From NCBI GenBank assembly GCA_902626585.1, contig CACOGA010000002.1:1-64000 (forward strand): a stretch of 64,000 bases of DNA, given 5' to 3'. The position numbers were made by a program, and so were the translations under genes. Shown piece after piece: positions 27,093-35,082 of the stretch (positions are counted from its first letter, which is position 1; the number at the start of each line of letters is the position of its first letter). Source of the stretch: an uncultured Bacteroidota bacterium. Lineage in GTDB: Bacteria > Bacteroidota > Bacteroidia > Flavobacteriales > Flavobacteriaceae. Below the pieces are notes generated by a model that made no database searches, was not told the origin of the DNA, and saw only the letters and a program-made list of their open reading frames with translations.

Positions 27093-27186
27093 GGCAAGTC
27101 CTACACAACTAGCTCCTGATTAATCCTCCAGGGTGGGAACACAGCAAAGGTATTCGGTTGTAGCAGTGTGATGTAGATAGCTTGCC
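27093..27186 (+). ncRNA. ffs: Signal recognition particle RNA (small bacterial 4.5S type)
   Basis: About 94 bases. The ends pair (GGCAAG with CTTGCC). The apical part contains the Ffh-binding signature of bacterial small SRP RNAs in its Bacteroidota form: CCTCCAGG-GTGGGAACACAGCAAAGGTA (given in two parts), with a loop of GGGAAC type and the asymmetric AGCA/ACAGC internal loops. The RNA guides signal-peptide-bearing ribosomes to the membrane with Ffh. A short T-run (ATTTTTG) follows the closing stem and may end transcription; the SDR gene begins 14 bases later. Confidence 0.85.
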
Positions 27187-27200
27187 ATTTTTGTATCATT

Positions 27201-28001
27201 ATGTCAAAAGTAATACTAGTAACAGGTGGTTCCTCGGGAATTGGAAGAGCGATAGCAACATACGTTAATGAAAAAAATAATTATGTTGTATATGGTTCTA
27301 GCAGAAACCTAAAAAAACTTGATGATGTTGCATTTGTGCCAATTGAATTGGATGTAACATCAGAAAAATCTATAAATGAATGTATTGAAAAAATTATTAG
27401 CGAGAATGGAAAAATTGATGTTCTCATAAATAATGCAGGTGTTGGTATTACTGGTCCATTGGAGGAAACCCCTAATTCTGAAATTGAAAAACATTTTAAA
27501 ACAAATTTATACGGCCCTATTAATCTTATTAAAAAGGTTTTGCCATACATGAGAAAAAATAATGGTGGGCTAATTATTAACATAACTTCAATTGCTGGGT
27601 ATATTGGTACACCATATAGATCTATTTATAGTGCTGGAAAATCCTCTTTAGATATAATTTCAGAAACCTTGAATATGGAGACAAAAGATTTTAATGTTAA
27701 GGTAGTCTGTGTAGCACCTGGAGATTATTTGACTAATATTTCAAAAGGAAGGTTTCATTCGCCGGTTATCGAAGGATCCACATATCAGCACAAATATGAG
27801 TCCTCACTAAGGAAAATGAATGAAAATATATCCAAGGGTGCAAATCCTTTAAAAGTTGCACAATTAATTAATAAAATTATTCATCTAAAAAACCCTAGAA
27901 AAAAATATGTTTCTGGTTCATTTCTTGAAAGATTTGGAATAATACTAAAGTTTATTTTACCTCAAAGACTTTTTGAATACTTGGTGTTAAAACTTTTTTA
28001 A
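27201..28001 (+). CDS. Short-chain dehydrogenase/reductase (SDR)
   Basis: 266 residues. Classical SDR with the cofactor motif TGGSSGIGRAIA, NNAGVG and the catalytic SITSIAGY...YSAGKS series (Ser, then Tyr-x3-Lys as YSAGK). It has an extended C-terminal part (RKKYVSGSFLERFGIILKFILPQRLF) that is hydrophobic and may bind a lipid-like substrate or membrane; no real membrane span is clear. Substrate unknown. It begins only 14 bases after the SRP RNA, with no separate promoter visible, so co-transcription with the RNA is possible. Confidence 0.85.
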   Translation: MSKVILVTGGSSGIGRAIATYVNEKNNYVVYGSSRNLKKLDDVAFVPIELDVTSEKSINECIEKIISENGKIDVLINNAGVGITGPLEETPNSEIEKHFKTNLYGPINLIKKVLPYMRKNNGGLIINITSIAGYIGTPYRSIYSAGKSSLDIISETLNMETKDFNVKVVCVAPGDYLTNISKGRFHSPVIEGSTYQHKYESSLRKMNENISKGANPLKVAQLINKIIHLKNPRKKYVSGSFLERFGIILKFILPQRLFEYLVLKLF

Positions 28002-28045
28002 TTTTTTAATCCTAAATAAGTTTATATTTATTGTAAATTTATGTT

Positions 28046-28699
28046 ATGAAATTTTTTATTGATACAGCTAATCTAGACCAAATAAAAGAAGCACAAGACT
28101 TAGGTATTCTTGACGGAGTCACAACCAATCCATCATTGATGGCTAAAGAAGGAATAACCGGAAAAACTAACATTCTTAGGCACTATAAAAATATTTGTGA
28201 TATTGTTAATGGTGATGTTTCAGCAGAGGTAATTGCAACTGATTTTGAAAATATGATAAAAGAAGGTGAGGAGTTAGCTTCACTTGATAATCAAATAGTT
28301 GTAAAACTACCAATGATTAAGGACGGTGTAAAAGCAGCTAAATATTTTTCAAATAAAGGAATTAAAACAAACGTAACCTTGGTTTTTTCCCCAGGACAAG
28401 CTTTGTTGGCTGCTAAGGCTGGGGCTAACTATGTATCTCCTTTTTTGGGCAGACTTGATGATATTTCAACTGATGGATTGAATTTAATATCTGAGATAAG
28501 AGATATATATGACAATTACAATTTTGAAACTGAAATTTTAGCGGCATCAATTAGACATACAATGCACATAATTGATTGTGCAAAAATTGGTGCAGATGTA
28601 ATTACATCTCCACTTTCTTCCATTACAGGCTTACTAAAACATCCACTAACTGATATAGGACTAGATAAATTTTTAAAAGATCATAAAAAAGGGAATTAA
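28046..28699 (+). CDS. fsa: Transaldolase / fructose-6-phosphate aldolase family protein
   Basis: 217 residues, the short TalC/FSA-type barrel. Motifs: MKFFIDTANLDQIKEA, GVTTNPSLMAKEG, the Schiff-base lysine in QIVVKLPMIKDG, NVTLVFSPGQALLAAKAGA, SPFLGRLDDI and ILAASIRHTMHI. It transfers or cleaves dihydroxyacetone units of sugar phosphates in the cytoplasm. True transaldolase and fructose-6-phosphate aldolase activity cannot be separated from sequence, and in Bacteroidota with this gene alone a pentose-phosphate role is likely. The ABC-F gene follows from its own promoter element. Confidence 0.88.
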   Translation: MKFFIDTANLDQIKEAQDLGILDGVTTNPSLMAKEGITGKTNILRHYKNICDIVNGDVSAEVIATDFENMIKEGEELASLDNQIVVKLPMIKDGVKAAKYFSNKGIKTNVTLVFSPGQALLAAKAGANYVSPFLGRLDDISTDGLNLISEIRDIYDNYNFETEILAASIRHTMHIIDCAKIGADVITSPLSSITGLLKHPLTDIGLDKFLKDHKKGN

Positions 28700-28703
28700 T
28701 TTC

Positions 28704-28711
28704 TATTTTTG
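28704..28711 (+). promoter_or_regulatory. -7 promoter element for the ABC-F gene
   Basis: TATTTTTG matches TAnnTTTG, 19 bases before the ATG at 28731 and just 4 bases after the transaldolase stop codon. No -33 TTG at normal spacing. Confidence 0.5.
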
Positions 28712-28730
28712 CGGCAAATAAAAATTTGTA

Positions 28731-30353
28731 ATGCTTTCAGTTTCTAATTTATCTATTCAGTTTGGAAAAAGGGTTTTGTTTGACAATGTTAATACATCTT
28801 TCAATAATGGTAACTGTTATGGTATAATTGGTGCAAATGGAGCAGGTAAATCAACATTTTTAAAGATACTTAGCGGAAAAATAGATCCAACATCAGGAAA
28901 TGTTCATCTTGAGCCTGGTAAAAGAATGTCTGTGCTTGAGCAAGATCACAGTCTTTTTGATTCCAATACGGTTTTAGAAACAGTTATTATGGGTAATCTT
29001 ACGCTATACGATGTAAAAAAAGAAATCGATTCTTTATATGAAAATTATTCTGATGAAAATGCTGAAAAAATTGGTTCACTTCAGGTTAAGTTTGAGGAAA
29101 TGGATGGCTGGAATGCCGAGAGTAATGCAGCTTCGTTGTTATCAAATTTAGGAATTAAAGAATCTATGCATCAAACTAAAATGAATGATATTGATCCAAA
29201 GCTCAAAGTACGTGTTTTACTGGCAAAGTCATTATTTGGAAATCCTGATGTTTTAGTAATGGATGAACCAACAAATGATTTGGATTATGAAACAATTACG
29301 TGGTTAGAGGATTATCTTGCAAATTTTGATAATTGCATTATCGTTGTTTCGCATGACAGGCATTTTCTTGACTCTGTATGTACACATATTTCTGATATAG
29401 ATTTTGGTAAAATAAATCACTATTCTGGCAACTACACTTTTTGGTATGAATCATCCCAGCTCGCAGCTAGGCAAAGGGCTCAGCAGAATAAAAAAGCCGA
29501 GGAGAAAAAGAAAGAACTAGAAGAGTTTATTGCACGTTTCAGCGCTAATGTTGCTAAAAGTAAGCAAGCAACTAGTCGAAAGAAAATGATTGAAAAACTA
29601 AATATTCATGAAATAAAACCATCAAGCCGTAGATATCCTGCAATAATTTTTGAAAGGGAAAGAGAAGCTGGTGATCAAATTTTAAATGTTGAAAATCTTT
29701 CAAAATCAGTTGATGATGAACTTTTATTTAGTCAAATCGACTTAAATCTAGTAAAAGGTGATAAGGTCCTACTTTATTCTAAGGATTCTAGAGCTACGAC
29801 ATGTTTTTATCAAATAATCAATGAGAACCTTGCTGCTGACTCTGGAAATTATAAATGGGGAATAACAACTAATCACTCATATCTACCACTAGACAACAGC
29901 GAGTTCTTTAATAAAAATATTTCGCTGGTTGACTGGCTAAGAAATTGGGCTAAAACTGAAGAAGAGCGTGAAGATGTATATCTCAGGGGATTTTTAGGTA
30001 AAATGATTTTTTCTGGAGATGAGGCATTAAAAAAATGTACAGTTCTTTCAGGTGGGGAGAAAGTTAGATGTATGCTCTCTAAAATGATGATGAAGAAAGG
30101 AAATGTATTGATTTTAGATGAACCTACAAACCATTTAGATTTAGAAAGTATAACGGCATTTAATAATTCATTAAATAAATTTAAAGGTACCGTTTTACTG
30201 TCTACTCATGATCAACAATTTGCTCAAACAATTGCTAATAGAATAATTGAAATAACTCCTAAGGGAGTGATTGATAGATATATGAAATTTGACGAGTATA
30301 TGAATGATGATAAAATCAAACAACTCAGGAATGATATGTACGAATTATCTTAA
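28731..30353 (+). CDS. ABC-F family ATP-binding protein (YbiT/YkpA-like)
   Basis: 540 residues, two ABC domains and no membrane segments, so an ABC-F translation factor rather than a transporter. Domain 1 has Walker A IGANGAGKSTF and Walker B VLVMDEPTNDLD, but its signature is degenerate (IDPKLKVRVLLAK). A charged linker follows (KKAEEKKKELEEF ... SRKKMIEKL). Domain 2 has LSGGEKVRCMLSK and LILDEPTNHLD, but its Walker A is lost (LLYSKDSRATTC). Thus one composite ATP site is intact and the other is not. It likely acts at the ribosome in translation quality control. It converges on pheT with a 9-base overlap. Confidence 0.88.
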   Translation: MLSVSNLSIQFGKRVLFDNVNTSFNNGNCYGIIGANGAGKSTFLKILSGKIDPTSGNVHLEPGKRMSVLEQDHSLFDSNTVLETVIMGNLTLYDVKKEIDSLYENYSDENAEKIGSLQVKFEEMDGWNAESNAASLLSNLGIKESMHQTKMNDIDPKLKVRVLLAKSLFGNPDVLVMDEPTNDLDYETITWLEDYLANFDNCIIVVSHDRHFLDSVCTHISDIDFGKINHYSGNYTFWYESSQLAARQRAQQNKKAEEKKKELEEFIARFSANVAKSKQATSRKKMIEKLNIHEIKPSSRRYPAIIFEREREAGDQILNVENLSKSVDDELLFSQIDLNLVKGDKVLLYSKDSRATTCFYQIINENLAADSGNYKWGITTNHSYLPLDNSEFFNKNISLVDWLRNWAKTEEEREDVYLRGFLGKMIFSGDEALKKCTVLSGGEKVRCMLSKMMMKKGNVLILDEPTNHLDLESITAFNNSLNKFKGTVLLSTHDQQFAQTIANRIIEITPKGVIDRYMKFDEYMNDDKIKQLRNDMYELS

Positions 30354-32768
30354 TTCGACATTGAACTCTTTTTTTAACTTTTCCACAACTTTATTCATTA
30401 CACTTTCAATTTCAGTTTCAGATAATGTTTTCTCATCATCCTGAATCTTGAAGGAAATTCCATAGCTTTTTTTGTTTTTTGGCAGGTTTTCCCCTTCGTA
30501 TACATCAAATAGAGATATCTCTTTTATAAGTTTTTGATTTATCTGCTTTGAAGCATTGTGTATTTTATCAAAATTTAATTCATTGTCTATTAAAATTGAT
30601 AAATCCCGAGTTACTTCTGGGAATTTTGAAATACTTTTAAATTGAATTGGATTTCTTGAATATTTTTTTAAAACCGCTTTTATATCAATTTCAGCATATA
30701 AAATATCCATTTCAATGTCAAAGCTTTTACAAATATCTTTTTCCACCAAACCGAAACTTACAATTTCAGATTTTTGGTAGGAAACGGTTTCACCTTCATA
30801 AAAATTATTTTTTGTTATAGGTTTTAGTTTTACACTATTAAATCCTATTTTTTGCGTTATGGAGTTAACAATGCCCTTTAGATAGAAATAATCAGATTTT
30901 CTGTCCAAGCTATTCCAATTACTATTATTTTTATTTCCACATACGAATATAGCCAGCTTCTCATGCTCATCAAATCTATCATCATTTCTGTTATATATTT
31001 TTCCAAATTCAAATAACTTTAAATTACTTCTTTTCCTGTTAATGTTGTGTTTAATAACACTAAGACCTGATGGTATCATTGAATTCCTTAATTGTGATTG
31101 ATCAGTACTTGAAAAATTAAGTATTTCAACATTCGGATTTTTTGATTCCCTATTAATTTCGTTACTTTTCGGCGATACTAAGGAATTCGTCATTATTTCA
31201 TAAAAACCCAAGGAGACAAGATGATTAGAAATCAAACCAGTTATTTTATTTTTATAATCTTGCCCTACAGAATTAAGAGATTGATTAATTTTCTTTGAAG
31301 ATTCAATATTGTTGTATCCATATATTCTTAAAATTTCTTCAATCACATCTGCTTCTCTGTTGACATCATTTCTGTAGCTGGGTATAGACAGCCCCAAATT
31401 AGATTCTGTTATGCTGTTTATTTTAATATCAAGGGAACTAATTATGTTTTTTATAATCTCTTTTTCTATTTTTTGACCTATAATTTTTTCAACTTTATCA
31501 AAACTCAAAATTATTTGAATATCTTCAATGGGTTTAGGGTAAAGATCAATCAAATCACTAGAAACAATTGAGTTCTTGCATATTTCTTTAATCATCAAAA
31601 CAGCTCTCTTAAGTGCATATTTGGTAATATTAGGGTCAATTCCTCTTTCAAACCTGTATGATGAATCTGTACTTAAATTGTGATATTTTGCACTTTTCCT
31701 GATTGTTATCGGATCAAAGAAGGCGCTTTCAATAAATATTGAAGTAGTTTTTTCTGAAATTCCTGAATCAATCCCACCAAAAATACCTGCTAAACATAAT
31801 GGTTTTTTTGAATCTGAAATTGTTAAATCGTCAGGACCCAATTTTCTCTCAACCTCATCAAGCGTTATAAATTTTGTGACTTTTTGGTACTTTTTAATAT
31901 TTATTGTTTGATCTTCGATTTTGTCGTAGTCAAAAGCATGAAGTGGCTGCCCTATATCATGTAAGATGTAGTTAGTTATGTCAACTATATTGTTTATCGG
32001 GGTAAGTCCAATTGAAGTAATTTTATTTTGCAGCCATTTTGGAGAATCCTGAACATTGATGTTTTCCATAATAATTCCACAATATCTAGGGCAGGACTCG
32101 TAGTCTTCAATATTAATTTTAATATTTTTAGTTCTGTTGTCAACTGTAAAATCACTCACTGATGTTGTTTTAAGGTCAAGTTTTTTACCCTCATGCATGA
32201 GTCTAGCTCTTAAGTCTCTTGCTGTTCCGTAATGACTCATGGCATCAGCCCTGTTTGGAGTTAATCCAATTTCATAAATCCAATCATTTTCAATATTAAA
32301 TATTTCGGTTAGTGGGGTGCCAGCTTTATAATTATTGTCAAAAATCATTATTCCTTGATCAAATTCACCAAGATTAAGTTCGTCTTGACCACATATCATT
32401 CCATTACTCACTTCTCCTCTTATCTTACTTTTCTTTATTTTAAGTTTTTTATTGTTAGGGTATAGAGTAGTACCTGCTGTAGCCACAGCTACCGTTTGAT
32501 TTTTATCAACATTAGGGGCTCCACATATAATTTGTAGTAAATCTTCTTTGCCTACATCGACTGTTGTGATTTTTAGTCTATCGGCATTTGGATGTTTTTT
32601 TATAGATTTTGTTTTGCCTATTACGACGCCTTCCAGTCCTCCTGGGACGGACTCTTGTTTCAATATTCCTTCAACTTCTAAGCCTAAAGATGTTAATTTT
32701 TCACCAATTGTTTTATGATCATCTTTGAAATCTAAATATTCTTTTAGCCAGTTGTAAGAAATTTTCAT
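30345..32768 (-). CDS. pheT: Phenylalanyl-tRNA synthetase beta subunit
   Basis: 807 residues, full length. PheT pairs with PheS to charge tRNA(Phe). Order of domains: N-terminal B1, a tRNA-binding EMAP-like domain (VVIGKTKSIKKHPNADRL, QIICGAPNV), B3/B4 editing domain (GLTPNRADAMSHYGTARDL, NIVDITNYILHDIGQPLHAFD in parts), B5 (EADVIEEILRIYGYNNI), the catalytic-like core, and the C-terminal anticodon-binding FDX-ACB domain (KFPEVTRDLSILI). pheS is not in this window. A -7 element lies upstream at 32791-32798. recG lies further upstream on the same strand, 103 bases away. Confidence 0.97.
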   Translation of the reverse strand: MKISYNWLKEYLDFKDDHKTIGEKLTSLGLEVEGILKQESVPGGLEGVVIGKTKSIKKHPNADRLKITTVDVGKEDLLQIICGAPNVDKNQTVAVATAGTTLYPNNKKLKIKKSKIRGEVSNGMICGQDELNLGEFDQGIMIFDNNYKAGTPLTEIFNIENDWIYEIGLTPNRADAMSHYGTARDLRARLMHEGKKLDLKTTSVSDFTVDNRTKNIKINIEDYESCPRYCGIIMENINVQDSPKWLQNKITSIGLTPINNIVDITNYILHDIGQPLHAFDYDKIEDQTINIKKYQKVTKFITLDEVERKLGPDDLTISDSKKPLCLAGIFGGIDSGISEKTTSIFIESAFFDPITIRKSAKYHNLSTDSSYRFERGIDPNITKYALKRAVLMIKEICKNSIVSSDLIDLYPKPIEDIQIILSFDKVEKIIGQKIEKEIIKNIISSLDIKINSITESNLGLSIPSYRNDVNREADVIEEILRIYGYNNIESSKKINQSLNSVGQDYKNKITGLISNHLVSLGFYEIMTNSLVSPKSNEINRESKNPNVEILNFSSTDQSQLRNSMIPSGLSVIKHNINRKRSNLKLFEFGKIYNRNDDRFDEHEKLAIFVCGNKNNSNWNSLDRKSDYFYLKGIVNSITQKIGFNSVKLKPITKNNFYEGETVSYQKSEIVSFGLVEKDICKSFDIEMDILYAEIDIKAVLKKYSRNPIQFKSISKFPEVTRDLSILIDNELNFDKIHNASKQINQKLIKEISLFDVYEGENLPKNKKSYGISFKIQDDEKTLSETEIESVMNKVVEKLKKEFNVELR

Positions 32769-32790
32769 TTGAAATTAAATCTATTAGTAA

Positions 32791-32798
32791 CAAATATA
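32791..32798 (-). promoter_or_regulatory. -7 promoter element for pheT
   Basis: The minus strand reads TATATTTG, 22 bases before the ATG. A TTG (complement of 32823-32825) is 24 bases upstream, slightly longer than the usual spacing, so a -33 element is possible. Confidence 0.5.
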
Positions 32799-32871
32799 AC
32801 AATACTATCAATCTAATAAAATCAAAACATTTATAATCATGATTTTAAAAATTCTCTGATTCCATACAGGT

Positions 32872-34980
32872 TTAGCTAATGTATTCCCAAATATCTTTTT
32901 TTTCGATTATCATTTTTAGGTTTTTATGAATTAGCAAATTATTTTCATTTTCTAGTCTTGGGTCTTTAGAAATAATTCTTTCAACCAATTTTCTAATTTT
33001 TAGTATTATTTTGCTGTCAGAAATAAGATTAGTAATCTTAAATGGCATATCGCCACTTTGTTGAGTACCCATAATATTGCCTGGTCCTCTAAGTTCAAGA
33101 TCTTTTTCTGCAATTATAAAACCGTCGTTGGTTTGTACCATTGTATCCATTCTGATTTGACTTTCCTTTGTTTTCTTAACACCTGTTATCAAAAAACAAT
33201 AGCTTTGATATTTTCCTCTTCCAACTCTTCCTCTAAGCTGATGTAGTTGAGATAACCCAAATCTTTCAGCACTTTCAATAACCATAACTGTTGCATTAGG
33301 AATGTCAACACCTACTTCAATTACCGTCGTTGACACTAATATTTGTGTTTTGTTTTCAATAAATCTTTGCATCTCATATTCCTTGTCTTCATTATTCATT
33401 TTTCCGTGAATGATTGAAATGTGATAATCTGGCATTGGAAAATCTCTAGAAAATGTTTCATATCCATCTAAAAGATCTTTAAAATCTAGCTTTTCACTCT
33501 CTTTTATTAATGGGTATACTACATACACTTGCCTGCCATGATTAATTTCATTTTTTAAAAAGTCAAGTAATTTAAGCCTATCTCTGTTTGTTTGATGAAA
33601 AGTCTTTATATGTTTTCTTCCAGGCGGCAGCTCATCTATAATAGACATATCTAAATCCCCATAAACTGACATTGCTAATGTTCTCGGGATTGGAGTTGCA
33701 GTCATAATCAGTACGTGTGGTGGGAATTTATTTTTATGCCATAATTTACTTCTCTGTGCAACACCAAATTTGTGTTGTTCATCAATAATTGCTAAACCTA
33801 AATTTTCAAAATCAACACTATCATAAATTAAGGCGTGAGTGCCCACCAGCAAGTTAATTTTACCACTTTTAAGGTCTTCTTTCAGCTCTCTTTTATATGA
33901 AGTTTTACTTGATCCAGTTAATACTTGAATGTTGATATTCAGTGCTTTACAAATATTTTTAAACTTATTATAGTGTTGATATGACAAAATTTCAGTAGGA
34001 GTCATTATACAGGCTTGATAACCATTACCTATTGCAATTAAAGCAGACATAAAAGCTACAATAGTCTTTCCTGAGCCAACATCACCTTGTAGAAGTCTAT
34101 TCATTTGCGCACCACTTCCTAAGTCATTTCTTATTTCTTTAATTACCCTTTTTTGAGCATCAGTTAGATTAAATTTTAACTGATTTTTATAAAAATTATC
34201 GAATTTATCACCGATTTTTTCAAACCTATAACCTTTAATTTTTTCTTTTCTAGTAATATTTTTTTTGATAAGTCTTATTTGTAAATAAAAAATTTCCTCA
34301 AACTTTAGTCTTTCAATCGCCAGTTTTAATTCTGAAATAGCTCTTGGCTTATGAATGCATATTAGGGCTTGACGACGTCCCATTAATTTATATTTATTCA
34401 ATATATACTCAGGTAAATTTTCTTTTATCTCTTTATTGATATTAATAAGTAATTCTTCTATTAATTTTGAAAAAACCTTATTTGTAACACCTTTTTTATT
34501 TAAATTTTCAGTTGAGGGATAAACTCCAAATAAATTTGTTCTTTTTTTAATATTATCATTATTAAAAATTTCGAGCTCTGGATGTGGTATTGACTTGGAA
34601 CCATTGAATTCGTTGACTTTTCCAAAAAGAATATATGTTTTGTTTAATTTTATAGAGTCAACCAACCATTTGTTTGTTTTGAACCACACCAGTTGAATAT
34701 TTCCAGTTTTATCATAAAAATTTGCTACCAGTCTTTTTTTTGATCCTATTCCAATTTCTCTGAGTTCTTTAATTGAACCTATTAATTGTACTTCAGAACC
34801 GGAGGAGTTGATCTCTGAAATTTTATGATATTTAGTCTTGTCAATATATCTGTAAGGAAATTGAAAAAGTAATTCTTTAAAATTTGATATATTCAGCTCA
34901 TTTTTAATGAGTTTAGCCCTATTAGGCCCAACTCCTTTTAGAAACTCAATTGAAGTATTTAAAATATCACCATTCATCAT
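32872..34980 (-). CDS. recG: ATP-dependent DNA helicase RecG
   Basis: 702 residues. RecG remodels stalled forks and branched DNA. The N-terminal wedge/OB region has FLKGVGPNRAKLI and FPYRYIDKT; the helicase core has Walker A LLQGDVGSGKTIVA, motif II IIDEQHKFGVAQR, motif III MTATPIPRTLA, STTVIEVGVDIPNA and LHQLRGRVGRG. The C-terminal part has the RecG-type GPGNIMGTQQSG motif. All needed motifs are intact. Two start codons in tandem (34980 and 34977) are possible. It is divergent from the pcrA-like helicase gene across 102 bases. Confidence 0.97.
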   Translation of the reverse strand: MMNGDILNTSIEFLKGVGPNRAKLIKNELNISNFKELLFQFPYRYIDKTKYHKISEINSSGSEVQLIGSIKELREIGIGSKKRLVANFYDKTGNIQLVWFKTNKWLVDSIKLNKTYILFGKVNEFNGSKSIPHPELEIFNNDNIKKRTNLFGVYPSTENLNKKGVTNKVFSKLIEELLININKEIKENLPEYILNKYKLMGRRQALICIHKPRAISELKLAIERLKFEEIFYLQIRLIKKNITRKEKIKGYRFEKIGDKFDNFYKNQLKFNLTDAQKRVIKEIRNDLGSGAQMNRLLQGDVGSGKTIVAFMSALIAIGNGYQACIMTPTEILSYQHYNKFKNICKALNINIQVLTGSSKTSYKRELKEDLKSGKINLLVGTHALIYDSVDFENLGLAIIDEQHKFGVAQRSKLWHKNKFPPHVLIMTATPIPRTLAMSVYGDLDMSIIDELPPGRKHIKTFHQTNRDRLKLLDFLKNEINHGRQVYVVYPLIKESEKLDFKDLLDGYETFSRDFPMPDYHISIIHGKMNNEDKEYEMQRFIENKTQILVSTTVIEVGVDIPNATVMVIESAERFGLSQLHQLRGRVGRGKYQSYCFLITGVKKTKESQIRMDTMVQTNDGFIIAEKDLELRGPGNIMGTQQSGDMPFKITNLISDSKIILKIRKLVERIISKDPRLENENNLLIHKNLKMIIEKKDIWEYIS

Positions 34981-35082
34981 CTTAAATTTAAGATTTTTTA
35001 GTTATTGATATTGTTTATAACTAACTAAATTATTCCCAGTATTTCTATCAAACTATAATTAATTTAACATCAAAATAAAGTA

